Part shown: piece after piece, positions 16,639-24,845 of the stretch
How positions within the stretch are numbered: the stretch's first letter is position 1
Layout: every line of letters begins with the position of its first letter
Source of the DNA: Phocaeicola_A sp963643925
GTDB taxonomy: Bacteria; Bacteroidota; Bacteroidia; Bacteroidales; Bacteroidaceae
NCBI GenBank assembly: GCA_963643925.1
Contig: CAVINS010000004.1
Location: forward strand, 6,617 to 70,616
Direction: 5' to 3'
DNA length: 64,000 nt
Made by a program: the position numbers and the translations under genes
Notes under the pieces: generated by a model
Seen by the model: the letters and a program-made list of their open reading frames with translations, nothing else
The model's database searches: none
What the model was told of the DNA's origin: nothing

Positions 16639-16704
16639 AATGGCCGATGAAGTATACTTCAATGGCCTGCGAAGTACACTTCAACAGTCGATGAACTATA
16701 CTTC
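16639..16704. repeat. Array of three 22-bp tandem repeats with dyad symmetry
   Basis: Units lie at 16639-16660, 16661-16682 and 16683-16704, each ending in a GAAGTATACTTC-like palindrome (GAAGTACACTTC in unit 2, GAACTATACTTC in unit 3). A degenerate partial unit may precede them at 16621-16638. The array starts 15 bp after the cca stop and before the terminator of the convergent gene. Its sequence is unrelated to the other three arrays in the window, but the period and symmetry are the same. Confidence 0.82.
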
Positions 16705-16756
16705 TATTATCCCCGTTCTTGCCTGTTTCAGCAGTCCCTGTAGGTTGGCATAAATA

Positions 16757-16800
16757 AAGCGCAATGCTCTAAGCCGGATATGGCCTGGAGCATTGCGCTT
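16757..16800. terminator. Bidirectional terminator between cca and the LruC gene
   Basis: AAGCGCAATGCTC (16757-16769) pairs perfectly with GAGCATTGCGCTT (16788-16800) around an 18-nt loop. It is located 24 bp beyond the LruC gene stop on the minus strand. Confidence 0.82.
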
Positions 16801-16824
16801 ATGTTATGGACAGAAAGCCCGTTT

Positions 16825-19296
16825 CTATTGGGCACTCGTCGTCTTATACCAGTCGGTGTAGTCCGTACCGTTGGACTTCACCCAATCCTCGTAATGGGGA
16901 TAGAGTTTGCTGATGGGGGTGCACTCGTTTTTGGAATCCAACAAGGCCTTCAGGTCGGTGACGGTGGCACCGGCCAGTTTGATGGCAAACGGATACCACG
17001 GACCATAGAGGTAGTTGTTGATGTTGTTGGCACGGACGTAGAAGCAACCCTTGCCGTTGCTCTCCACCGTGGCAGGCAACGAAGCGTCAGCAGTTCCTGG
17101 TTTGGACCAGAGGGTCTTCACCATGTCGTTGGTAGGAGCCTCCAGGGGGATGTGCACCTCGTACGGCTTATTGGTGCCCTGCATCACGTTGACGTAGGGA
17201 TAAACCGCCGACTCGGAAGCCATGTCGGGCTGACTGCCCTCCTTATAATATATGGTAATGCAGTACTCCGCGCAGTGGCCGGTAGAATTGTCCTTGCGGG
17301 TCTTGACGTTGTCGTCCAACCGCACTACGTCATACTGTCCCGTGCCATAGTTGTTGTAGGCAAAGTCGCCGTGTTGCTTGTAGATGTCCGTTTTGTGCCA
17401 GGCCTTCACAGGGGTGAATTCCTCGAAAGAGCTGCTGCCTGGGTTCTTGACGGTGTAGGCGATGTGGTCGATGGCCGACTCGTTGGCCAGACTAAGGATG
17501 CAGGCCAGTCCGTCGTCATACTCAGCATAGTTTTGGAACGCCTTCAGGTAGAACGACTCGCGGCTCATCTTGTTCGACTTCTTCACCTGAATGTCTGTGG
17601 TCTCGCCATAGACGTTGGTGGTGATGGTGGTCTCCACCGGCATGGCCTTCTCGTGGCAGACATCCACTATCACGTCGTTCATATCGTAGTCGCCTTCATA
17701 GGGCCAGATATCCTCGAATGCCCAGATTCCGACCTGCGTCTTGGTGACAATCTCGCTCTGCGTCACGTCGGTAATCTCGGAGATGGACTCGATGGGATTG
17801 GCCTTGAGGGCGATAACCACGTCGCTGAAGTTCTCGTCGGTATCGTAGTCCTCGAAGGAGATCATCACGTAGTTGTTGTACTTATAGATGGCAGTACGGG
17901 GAGCGTTGTACTTCGTGCCGTCCGGCTTCAGACTTAGGCCGGAGTTGGTTGTCGAGCGGGACTTCTTCGCTCCGGAGAAGTTGCTGGTGGTAGCATGGCT
18001 CCACGTGTTGGTGGAGAGGACGAAACCGATACGCGTACCCTTGGGGAAGACGGTGGTAGACCCGGTGGTGTCGCCCTTGGCCAGGTTAGGATAGTATCTC
18101 AACTGTACGCAAGTACCGCGCTCCACACCTTTACACTGGGCAGCTGCCGTAGGGTTGTTGCTCCAGGTACCATCCTGCGTGTTGGGGAACAACACGATAG
18201 GGTTAGCCTCGGACAAGGAAGAAGGAGCTTCGCCATCGGTATAGTAATAATAGCCCAACGAACAGTTCCAGCAGGTGTTGGTACCGAGGAAGGTCACCGC
18301 CATCTCGGCATCGTCGTTGATAAGCATATCCTTGCTGCTGCGGTACTCCTCGGGGCAGGAACTGTTTGTACTGATTACGGCTGTATGTGCCTTATAAAGT
18401 TCAGCTGCGGTCGACTCGTCGATACTCAAGTCGTAACCTTCACCATTATAGGTGTACGCATAACCCGGATGATAGGTTTCCGTGGTCGATGAAGAAGATA
18501 CCTCTACCTTACGATAGTAGTAGGAGCCATTGGAGCTCTTTTTGCCATTCTTGTTATAAAAGTCTGTCACGTAAACCCTTTCGTAGGTCTCTGGGTCGTA
18601 ATAGTAATACCTCGAGCTTTGCGACCACCAACCGCCCCATGTTGAGTATAAGGGATACGAGCTCGTACTTACCAGTTTGGTCTCATAAGCCGTCGTGCTT
18701 TCACCTACTTCGGTAGAGGTGAATCCTGTGATGATGCCGGTGGACTCGTCCCACTCACCCAGCAGCTTGTGCCACTCGCCGCTCTCCACTACCGTACACT
18801 CGTACTCGGTGCTGGTGCTTCCCGCACGGGTAGCCAACCGGGCCAGCAACTTGGTCGCGTTGCTCTCCACGTCGGTCGCATTGATGATGCCGCCATCGCA
18901 CGAGGCCTTTATCAATGTCTTGGCGAAGAAGGCGGGGGTGTAGATGTAGACATCCTTCAGATAGGAAGGTACCGTCAGCTGAGTCGTGTACTTTCCGTCC
19001 GTGCCGGTGTAGGCGCCAAACAGGGGAAGCACATCCGTCTTCTTCACATAACAGCCGTTCACCTCGTCGACCGGCATGGTATCATACACCTCGAAGTAGA
19101 CCGATGTGGCCACAGGGAGGTTCTGATAAGTCAGATTCAATGTAACGGAAACATCCGTCGTAAAAGTAAACTCGCAGTGCGGACGCTCCCACTCGGCGTC
19201 ATAATAGTCCTTATCGGCATTACACGAAACCAATCCGCTAACCGCCAACACCGACAATCCTTTGCAACAAAGGCGCACCCATTCCGTCTTTTTCAT
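16825..19296 (-). CDS. LruC-domain lipoprotein
   Basis: This is an 823-residue surface or periplasmic lipoprotein. I start at 19296, where MKKTEWVRLCCKGLSVLAVS leads to a lipobox Cys (GLVSC); frames to 19302 or 19344 only add a prefix. The middle is Tyr/Ser/Thr-rich, with several short acidic beta-strand segments. The C-terminal part carries the LruC hallmark WAFEDIWPYEGDYDMNDVIV (acidic, calcium-binding-like), followed by strands typical of that domain. LruC proteins occur in Bacteroidetes and Leptospira; the function is unknown, with cell-surface adhesion or glycan binding suggested. It is monocistronic, with a minus-strand -7 box 60 bp upstream. Confidence 0.82.
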   Translation of the reverse strand: MKKTEWVRLCCKGLSVLAVSGLVSCNADKDYYDAEWERPHCEFTFTTDVSVTLNLTYQNLPVATSVYFEVYDTMPVDEVNGCYVKKTDVLPLFGAYTGTDGKYTTQLTVPSYLKDVYIYTPAFFAKTLIKASCDGGIINATDVESNATKLLARLATRAGSTSTEYECTVVESGEWHKLLGEWDESTGIITGFTSTEVGESTTAYETKLVSTSSYPLYSTWGGWWSQSSRYYYYDPETYERVYVTDFYNKNGKKSSNGSYYYRKVEVSSSSTTETYHPGYAYTYNGEGYDLSIDESTAAELYKAHTAVISTNSSCPEEYRSSKDMLINDDAEMAVTFLGTNTCWNCSLGYYYYTDGEAPSSLSEANPIVLFPNTQDGTWSNNPTAAAQCKGVERGTCVQLRYYPNLAKGDTTGSTTVFPKGTRIGFVLSTNTWSHATTSNFSGAKKSRSTTNSGLSLKPDGTKYNAPRTAIYKYNNYVMISFEDYDTDENFSDVVIALKANPIESISEITDVTQSEIVTKTQVGIWAFEDIWPYEGDYDMNDVIVDVCHEKAMPVETTITTNVYGETTDIQVKKSNKMSRESFYLKAFQNYAEYDDGLACILSLANESAIDHIAYTVKNPGSSSFEEFTPVKAWHKTDIYKQHGDFAYNNYGTGQYDVVRLDDNVKTRKDNSTGHCAEYCITIYYKEGSQPDMASESAVYPYVNVMQGTNKPYEVHIPLEAPTNDMVKTLWSKPGTADASLPATVESNGKGCFYVRANNINNYLYGPWYPFAIKLAGATVTDLKALLDSKNECTPISKLYPHYEDWVKSNGTDYTDWYKTTSAQ

Positions 19297-19355
19297 AACC
19301 ATTGGTTTTAGACAATAATTCCTTGCTGGACGAACTGCATCCATCCAATCTGTTG

Positions 19356-19363
19356 CAAAGGTA
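19356..19363 (-). promoter_or_regulatory. -7 element of the LruC gene promoter
   Basis: TACCTTTG on the minus strand (19363-19356) lies 60 bp before the chosen ATG. No good -33 TTTG is seen at the usual spacing. Confidence 0.45.
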
Positions 19364-19396
19364 CAAATTCTTTCTAACAGAAAGAGTTACATTTGA

Positions 19397-22372
19397 CTAT
19401 TTTATCTCTTTTTCTGTCCCAGCAGGCTTCATCACCACACCCAAGTTGCGCTTGCCATCCATCTTCACCACCAACGGGGTTTCGAAGCGGACATGGCGCA
19501 GGTACTGCGTCTCCTCCACCGCAGGCAGGGAGTCGAGATAGGCCATGTCGTACACACCATCGTTGCGGAAGGGGTTCACCGTGAAGTAGCCTACGCCAAA
19601 GGAGGTGAGGTTCTGGAAGAAGTGAGTGCCCTGCGAAGGGTCTACACGGTAGTTGGTGAGCCCCGCCTCCACGATGACGCGGGCGGCGGAGATGTGGGGC
19701 CACTTCACGGGGATGCCCAGCCAAGTGTCGCTACTGCCCCAACGGCCCGGACCGATGAGGATGTAGTTCTTGTCCTGGTCGAGGAACTGGCGGTTCCACT
19801 TCTCTATGTCGTAGGCGATAAGTTGGTTGTTCGACGGCGTGTAGTTGTCGGTCTTCACGTAGACGATGTCCTGTATGTCGGAGATGATGCCATGGCCCAA
19901 CGAGTTGTTGGAGCGCAGGACGGTGTCCTCGTCGTGGATGAGCGAGAGGTCCTCGTCGAGCATCTCCTTGCTGTCCACGATGGGACGAATCTGCAGCAGG
20001 TAGAAGGTTCCCGTCTTGTCGGGGTTGAGTTTCACGGCAAACTCTATCTCCACTGCACGTCGCATCTCCTCTTGTCCGTACTTCTGCGCATAGCGGAGCA
20101 AAGCGGCCAAGGGGAACACATCGTGTTGCAGGATGTTGGCGAAAGTGATGACCTTGCGGCCGCCCGGATAGAGGCCATCGCGGATGACCATATCGTAGGG
20201 GTCGTAGGTGGAGGCGATGAAGTTGAGCGACCCATCTTTCTCGGCCTCCTTCACCGGAAGCTTCAGGATGTTGAAACCATCGTCGATGGAGAAGTTCTCG
20301 CCCACGTTCTTGGTGTCGAGGGCATAGAACTGCGTCTGCGTCTCGCGCAAGGCGAGGTCGAGCTCGCTGGTCTGCAGCACCTTTGTGGGATGGTAGGGAC
20401 AGACACGCAGGGTGAGTCCGCCGTCGACAATGTATTTGCCAAGTCCGAGGGCAAGGCTCACCACGCCCTCCTCAGCCTGCTCGTCGCCAATGGGATAGTA
20501 GTTGAGCGAACGGGCCACACCCGATATGGAGGGGTAGAAGCGGTCGCCGTACTGTGTGCCGACCACCTCTTGCAGGATGACGGCCATCTTCTCCTGGTCT
20601 ATCACGTTGCTGGTAGCCTGCATGTAGGCCTTGCTGTCGCGGTAGAACACAGAGGCATAGACCCCCTTGATGGCATCGCTCAGCATGCGGAGCATCTCGT
20701 ACTTGTCCTGTAGATAGGGAATCATATAGGTGGAGTAGATGCCAGCGAAAGGCTGGTAGTGAGAGTCCTCCAACAGACTCGACGAGCGGATGGCAATAGG
20801 GGCCTTCACCACATCGAAGAAGGCGAAGAAGTCGTCCACCAGGCGGTCGGGCAACTTGGCCCGCAGGAACTGCTTGAGGATGACATCGTCGGGCACATCG
20901 CTGAGGGCTATCTGATAGAGGTTGTTGGTGTCCATAAACTCGTCGAACAGGTCGGTACAGAGCACCACGGTCTTGGGGATAGCCACGTTGGCATTCTCGA
21001 ACTGCTCGAACTCGACGTGCCGCTTCACAAGGTTGTCGATGAAGGCAAGGCCACGGCCCTTACCGCCCAACGAACCTTCGCCGATGCGGGCGAAGTTGGA
21101 GTAGCTGTCGAAACGGTCGCGCAGGAACTCGGCCACCACACCACGGTTCTTCATCTTGCGGTACTTCACGATGGCATCGAAGATGATCTGCCGATGGGCA
21201 TCCACGTCCTGCAGCGACTCCCAAGTAATCTGTTTCAGGAACTCCGCCACAGGGAACATGGCACGTGAGTAGAGCCAACGGGAGACGTGATTGCGGCTGA
21301 TATGGTAGAGCATCGACTCGCGCGGCACGGTGAAGATGATGTTCTGCAGCTCCTTCAGGTTGCGCACGCGGGCAATCTCTTCCATCGTATTGGGGTCGCG
21401 GAAGATGAAGTCGCCGAAGCCGAAGTCTGCCGAGACGGCTTCGCGCAGGTCGATGTTCATCTTCTTGGAGTTCTTGTCGATGAAGCTGGCCCCGAACTTC
21501 TCCGCCTTCTCCTTGTTCGATGCCTCCGACGACTCCATGATAAGGGGCACGTAGGGGTCGCGCGAGCGGATGGTCTCCAACAGGCGCAGACCGGCATTGG
21601 GATCTTTCTTGCCCTCACGGGGGAAGTTGGCATCGGTGATGACTCCCAGCACATTGTTGCCATATTTGTCGTAGAGCATCATGGCCTCCTCGTAGGTGCG
21701 GGTGAGCACAATCTTAGGCCGTCCCCTCATGCGGAGCGTACTTTGGTGGGCATTGAGTGCCTCTGTAGCGAACTCCTTACTTTGGTTGAGGACGAATTTA
21801 TAGAGGTTGGGCAGTACGGACGAATAGAAGCGGATGGAGTCCTCCACCAGCAGAATCATCTGCACACCCACCTCCTTCACGTCGTGCTCGAGGTTCATCT
21901 TGTCCTCTATCAGCTTGATGATGGAGAGCAGCAGGTCGGTGTTGCCGAGCCAGCAGAAGACGTACTCGAAGATGCTGAGGTCCTCGTTCTCCATGCGCTT
22001 GGTGATACCATGAGAGAAGGGGGTCAGCACCACCAGCGGTATAAGCGGGTGGCGCTCCTTGATGCTGCGGGCAATGTCGAACGCGTCGTTGTTGTCCGTT
22101 CCCGGCATACAGATGACCAGGTCGTAGGTCATAACGGAGAGTTTCTGCCAGGCCTCTTCCTTGGTGGAGACCTGTGTGAACCTGGGCGGATAGCGAAGGC
22201 TCAGGTTCATATATTCGTTGAAGATCTTCTCGTCCACGCGCCCGTCGTCCTCCAGCATGAAGGCATCGTAGGGATTGGCCACCAGGAGGACATTGAAGAT
22301 GCGTTTCGTCATCAGGTCGACGAACGATGTATCTTTAAAGAAGATTTGGTTCAGTTTGAATTTGCTCAGCAT
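19397..22372 (-). CDS. PEP-synthase/PPDK nucleotide-binding-domain protein with receiver-like N-terminus
   Basis: This 991-residue protein is typical of Bacteroidales genomes but poorly understood. Residues about 25-160 and 170-300 look like two response-regulator-type receiver folds (FNVLLVANPYDAF, DLVICMPGTD; then ILLVEDSIRFYSSVLP and VLGVITDANFP). Residues about 420-900 match the ATP-binding domain of pyruvate phosphate dikinase and PEP synthase (GSLGGKGRGLAF, IRSSSLLEDS, YLLQIRPIVD). The phosphohistidine swivel domain (TSHxA motif) and the PEP-binding barrel are not present, so it cannot be a complete PEP synthase. A signalling or dikinase-like role with an external phosphate acceptor is inference. 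Single gene with its own promoter. Confidence 0.8.
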   Translation of the reverse strand: MLSKFKLNQIFFKDTSFVDLMTKRIFNVLLVANPYDAFMLEDDGRVDEKIFNEYMNLSLRYPPRFTQVSTKEEAWQKLSVMTYDLVICMPGTDNNDAFDIARSIKERHPLIPLVVLTPFSHGITKRMENEDLSIFEYVFCWLGNTDLLLSIIKLIEDKMNLEHDVKEVGVQMILLVEDSIRFYSSVLPNLYKFVLNQSKEFATEALNAHQSTLRMRGRPKIVLTRTYEEAMMLYDKYGNNVLGVITDANFPREGKKDPNAGLRLLETIRSRDPYVPLIMESSEASNKEKAEKFGASFIDKNSKKMNIDLREAVSADFGFGDFIFRDPNTMEEIARVRNLKELQNIIFTVPRESMLYHISRNHVSRWLYSRAMFPVAEFLKQITWESLQDVDAHRQIIFDAIVKYRKMKNRGVVAEFLRDRFDSYSNFARIGEGSLGGKGRGLAFIDNLVKRHVEFEQFENANVAIPKTVVLCTDLFDEFMDTNNLYQIALSDVPDDVILKQFLRAKLPDRLVDDFFAFFDVVKAPIAIRSSSLLEDSHYQPFAGIYSTYMIPYLQDKYEMLRMLSDAIKGVYASVFYRDSKAYMQATSNVIDQEKMAVILQEVVGTQYGDRFYPSISGVARSLNYYPIGDEQAEEGVVSLALGLGKYIVDGGLTLRVCPYHPTKVLQTSELDLALRETQTQFYALDTKNVGENFSIDDGFNILKLPVKEAEKDGSLNFIASTYDPYDMVIRDGLYPGGRKVITFANILQHDVFPLAALLRYAQKYGQEEMRRAVEIEFAVKLNPDKTGTFYLLQIRPIVDSKEMLDEDLSLIHDEDTVLRSNNSLGHGIISDIQDIVYVKTDNYTPSNNQLIAYDIEKWNRQFLDQDKNYILIGPGRWGSSDTWLGIPVKWPHISAARVIVEAGLTNYRVDPSQGTHFFQNLTSFGVGYFTVNPFRNDGVYDMAYLDSLPAVEETQYLRHVRFETPLVVKMDGKRNLGVVMKPAGTEKEIK

Positions 22373-22405
22373 AGCATTCAGGGTTACGTTATTTATTCAA
22401 GACAA

Positions 22406-22436
22406 CAAAATTCGTCATAAATAGCGTAACTTGCAA
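22406..22436 (-). promoter_or_regulatory. Putative promoter of the PEP-synthase-like gene
   Basis: TTG (22436-22434), 20 bp and GAATTTTG (22413-22406), one mismatch to TAnnTTTG, lie about 35 bp before the ATG at 22372. Confidence 0.5.
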
Positions 22437-22513
22437 CATTCCGCCCCAATTTTGTTTACGGGACAGAGAACACCTTATGGTAAAGGATCTTACACAGGAC
22501 ACAGAGAGGAGGC

Positions 22514-22966
22514 TTACTCCCCGTAGTCGACATCCGAGTCGTCCTCGTCATCATCGTCACCGAAACTGAAACCGAAATCGTCGGAAGCGAAAGGTTCGGA
22601 GGTGAACTCGTCGAGGCTACGACGGTCTTTCTTGGTGGGTCGTCCGGTGCCGCGTGCCCTGTCTACGAATCCGCTGATCTTGCTCATCTCCAGCAGTTCA
22701 TACTGGTCCGGGGTGGTGACATTCTCCATAATCTCCGGCACCAGTTTGGCTCCTACCCGCTTCTCTATGGCCTGCAGCACCTTGAAGGAGTAGGTCACGG
22801 GGGGCTTGCGCACCTGCACCACCTCGCCCGGCTTTATCATCTTGGAGGGTTTTATCTGCGCACCGTTCACACTGACACGTCCCTTCTTGCAGGCCTCGGC
22901 AGCCAGCGTGCGGGTCTTGAACAGGCGGGCAGCCCACAACCATTTATCTATGCGTGCTTCGCTCAT
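22514..22966 (-). CDS. hslR: S4-domain RNA-binding protein (Hsp15/HslR family)
   Basis: Hsp15-type proteins bind the 50S subunit carrying stalled nascent chains and help recycle it. The 150 residues begin with the S4 fold (RIDKWLWAARLFKTRTLAAE, CKKGRVSVNGAQIKPSK). The tail is long and very acidic (GDDDDEDDSDVDYGE), as is common in Bacteroidetes homologues. Its ATG overlaps the pth stop by 4 bp, and it is the last gene of the rplY-pth-hslR operon. Confidence 0.88.
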   Translation of the reverse strand: MSEARIDKWLWAARLFKTRTLAAEACKKGRVSVNGAQIKPSKMIKPGEVVQVRKPPVTYSFKVLQAIEKRVGAKLVPEIMENVTTPDQYELLEMSKISGFVDRARGTGRPTKKDRRSLDEFTSEPFASDDFGFSFGDDDDEDDSDVDYGE

Positions 22967-23526
22967 TTCCCATTGAATTGGTTCATAGTGATTTCCAGCC
23001 CTGCCAAGCAGAAGCTCTTGACAATCTCTATGGCACGGCTCACCCGCTCGTCCATCGTCTTCAGGTCCTCCTCGGAGAACGTTCCCAGCACGAAGTCTAT
23101 CTGTCCGCCCTTAGGGAAACCGTTGCCGATACCGAACCGCAGACGTGCATAATTCTGGGTGCCTATCGTGGCTGCGATATGCTTCAGTCCGTTGTGACCG
23201 GCGTCGCTCCCCTTTCCTTTCAAGCGCAAGGCTCCGAAGGGCAACGACAAATCGTCCACCACCACGAGCACATTCTCCAAGGGCACCTTCTCGTGCTGCA
23301 TCCAGTAGCGCACGGCATTGCCGCTAAGGTTCATGTAGGTGGATGGCTTGAGCAGTATCAGTTCTCGTCCCTTGAGCGACAGTGTGGCAGTGAAGCCGTA
23401 ACGGCCGTCGCTAAAAACAATATTGGATGCCTTAGCGAAGGCATCCAATATTCTAAATCCTATATTATGGCGGGTGCCTTGGTACTCGTCACCAATGTTA
23501 CCCAAGCCCACAATCAGATATTTCAT
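22963..23526 (-). CDS. pth: Peptidyl-tRNA hydrolase
   Basis: The enzyme releases tRNA from peptidyl-tRNAs that drop off ribosomes. The 187-residue protein has the family signature MKYLIVGLGNIGDEYQGTRH with NIGF (Asn and His of the active site), then KPSTYMNLSGNAV, VLVVVDDLSLPFG (catalytic Asp) and GSDAGHNGLKHIAATIGTQN. The length is typical. It lies 27 bp downstream of rplY and overlaps hslR by 4 bp, so the three translation-quality genes are co-transcribed. Confidence 0.97.
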   Translation of the reverse strand: MKYLIVGLGNIGDEYQGTRHNIGFRILDAFAKASNIVFSDGRYGFTATLSLKGRELILLKPSTYMNLSGNAVRYWMQHEKVPLENVLVVVDDLSLPFGALRLKGKGSDAGHNGLKHIAATIGTQNYARLRFGIGNGFPKGGQIDFVLGTFSEEDLKTMDERVSRAIEIVKSFCLAGLEITMNQFNGK

Positions 23527-23553
23527 CAGCAGAAGTGACAGCTACCGTATAAC

Positions 23554-24144
23554 TTACTTACCAGCTGCAGCACCTCTTGCCGCACGCGTCAACTTCACGC
23601 CGCAGACAACAGCTTCTTTGGCATTGAGCAACTCCAGTCCGTCGAAAGCGAGCTCGCCTACCTTGATGGTCTTACCCAGACCCAGGTTGGTAACGTCGAT
23701 AACCAGCTTCTCAGGAATCTTGTCGTAAGCAGCTTTCACTTTCAGCTTACGAACCTGTAGCTGCAACTTACCACCGGCACGTACACCTTCTGCCAAGCCC
23801 TCGAGCGCAACGGGCACTTCCATTACGATAGGTTTGTCCTCGGTAATCTGCAGGAAGTCAACATGCAGGATGTTGTCCTTCACGGGGTGGAACTGAAGTT
23901 CCTTCATGATAGCCATGCAGCTCTGTCCGTCGATGTCGAGGTTCACAGCGTAGATGTGCGGTGTGTAAACCAGATTGCGGAGGCTGTCGTTTGTCACAGT
24001 GAAGGGAGTAGCTACGGGTTTGCCGTTCTCGTCCTTCTTGACGCCATACAAGTTACAAGGAACGTTGCCTGCCTTGCGGATTTCGCGAGTTCCCTTCTTT
24101 CCGAGGTCTGTTCTAGCAGTACCTTTCAAATCAAATGTCTTCAT
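23554..24144 (-). CDS. rplY: 50S ribosomal protein L25 (CTC form)
   Basis: L25 binds 5S rRNA; the CTC form has an extra C-terminal beta domain. The 196-residue protein shows KTFDLKGTARTDLGKKGTRE and IRKAGNVPCNLYG at the N-terminus, the 5S-binding HPVKDNILHVDFLQI segment and a C-terminal domain (VRAGGKLQLQVRKLKVKA). It ends in an Ala-rich tail (AARGAAAGK). It is first gene of the operon with pth and hslR, with a consensus promoter 84 bp upstream. Confidence 0.96.
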   Translation of the reverse strand: MKTFDLKGTARTDLGKKGTREIRKAGNVPCNLYGVKKDENGKPVATPFTVTNDSLRNLVYTPHIYAVNLDIDGQSCMAIMKELQFHPVKDNILHVDFLQITEDKPIVMEVPVALEGLAEGVRAGGKLQLQVRKLKVKAAYDKIPEKLVIDVTNLGLGKTIKVGELAFDGLELLNAKEAVVCGVKLTRAARGAAAGK

Positions 24145-24227
24145 TCTTTAGATAATTTGTGTTACTCTAAATTAAGTTTTAAGTCTCATGCTTAATTCAC
24201 CATCACACGATGTGCAAAAAAGCGGCG

Positions 24228-24258
24228 CAAAGGTAACGCTTATTTTTGTAACCCACAA
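24228..24258 (-). promoter_or_regulatory. Promoter of the rplY-pth-hslR operon
   Basis: TTG (24258-24256), 20 bp and TACCTTTG (24235-24228) on the minus strand match the Bacteroidetes consensus. Confidence 0.7.
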
Positions 24259-24269
24259 CAATCAACGGA

Positions 24270-24650
24270 CTAAAAATCAATATCAATCTTAATCTCGCCC
24301 TCCGTGGGGACATCCGATTCTTCGTCAACAGCGATGGCCGGGGTGCCGGCTTCGTCCCCAAGCCCTTGCGGCCTCTCCGCCTTGATGAAGCTGATGGTCT
24401 CCAAAAGCCCTGACATAAACTTCTCGAAGTCCTCCTGGTAGAGGAAGATTTTATGTTTCTCGAAACTCACCTGCGAATCATCCCCATCGCCCGACACCAC
24501 CTTCTTGCTCTCGGTGATGGCCAGAAACATCTCATCCTTGCGGTTTTTCTTCACGTCCAGGTAGTAGATGCGTTTGCCCGCCTTGACAGACTTAGAAAAA
24601 ACTATCTCCTTATCCGATTCCACAACACTTCTCTTTTTAAGTTCATCCAT
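24270..24650 (-). CDS. DUF3276 family Pur-alpha-like nucleic-acid-binding protein
   Basis: This 126-residue protein is of the DUF3276 family, which contains a PUR-alpha-type whirly fold that binds single-stranded nucleic acid in Bacteroidetes and spirochaetes. Key segments are VFSKSVKAGKRIYYLDVKKN, FLAITESKKV and KIFLYQEDFEKFMSGL, followed by an acidic tail (EGEIKIDIDF). I start at 24650; upstream in-frame Met codons (to 24755) lie before a consensus promoter and cannot be used from it. That promoter's -7 box ends only 2 bp from the ATG, which suggests a leaderless message. Divergent from nusB. Confidence 0.85.
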   Translation of the reverse strand: MDELKKRSVVESDKEIVFSKSVKAGKRIYYLDVKKNRKDEMFLAITESKKVVSGDGDDSQVSFEKHKIFLYQEDFEKFMSGLLETISFIKAERPQGLGDEAGTPAIAVDEESDVPTEGEIKIDIDF

Positions 24651-24652
24651 AG

Positions 24653-24683
24653 CAAATATACAGTTTATTATTTCTGCATCAAA
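24653..24683 (-). promoter_or_regulatory. Promoter abutting the DUF3276 start codon
   Basis: TTTG (24683-24680), 19 bp and TATATTTG (24660-24653) match the consensus exactly. Only two bases separate the -7 box from the ATG at 24650, so transcription would start within or right at the start codon. Confidence 0.65.
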
Positions 24684-24788
24684 ATTGACCATAATTTTCA
24701 GAATGAGCAAAAGAATGGACAAGAATCTTTCCCATAGACGGAAGAATTTACCCAAAGTTCCGTTTCACCTCTAAAATTTTGTTATTTA

Positions 24789-24820
24789 CTTGTGACAAGT
24801 AGAGATTTTGTCTACTTTTG
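24789..24820 (+). promoter_or_regulatory. Promoter of the nusB-yajC-ybbR-coaE operon
   Basis: CTTG (24789-24792), 20 bp and TACTTTTG (24813-24820) lie 25 bp before the nusB ATG. The same pair of elements at the same spacing precedes the leu leader at 30645. Confidence 0.72.
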
Positions 24821-24845
24821 CAAATCCTTTGAAATAATAAAGAAT

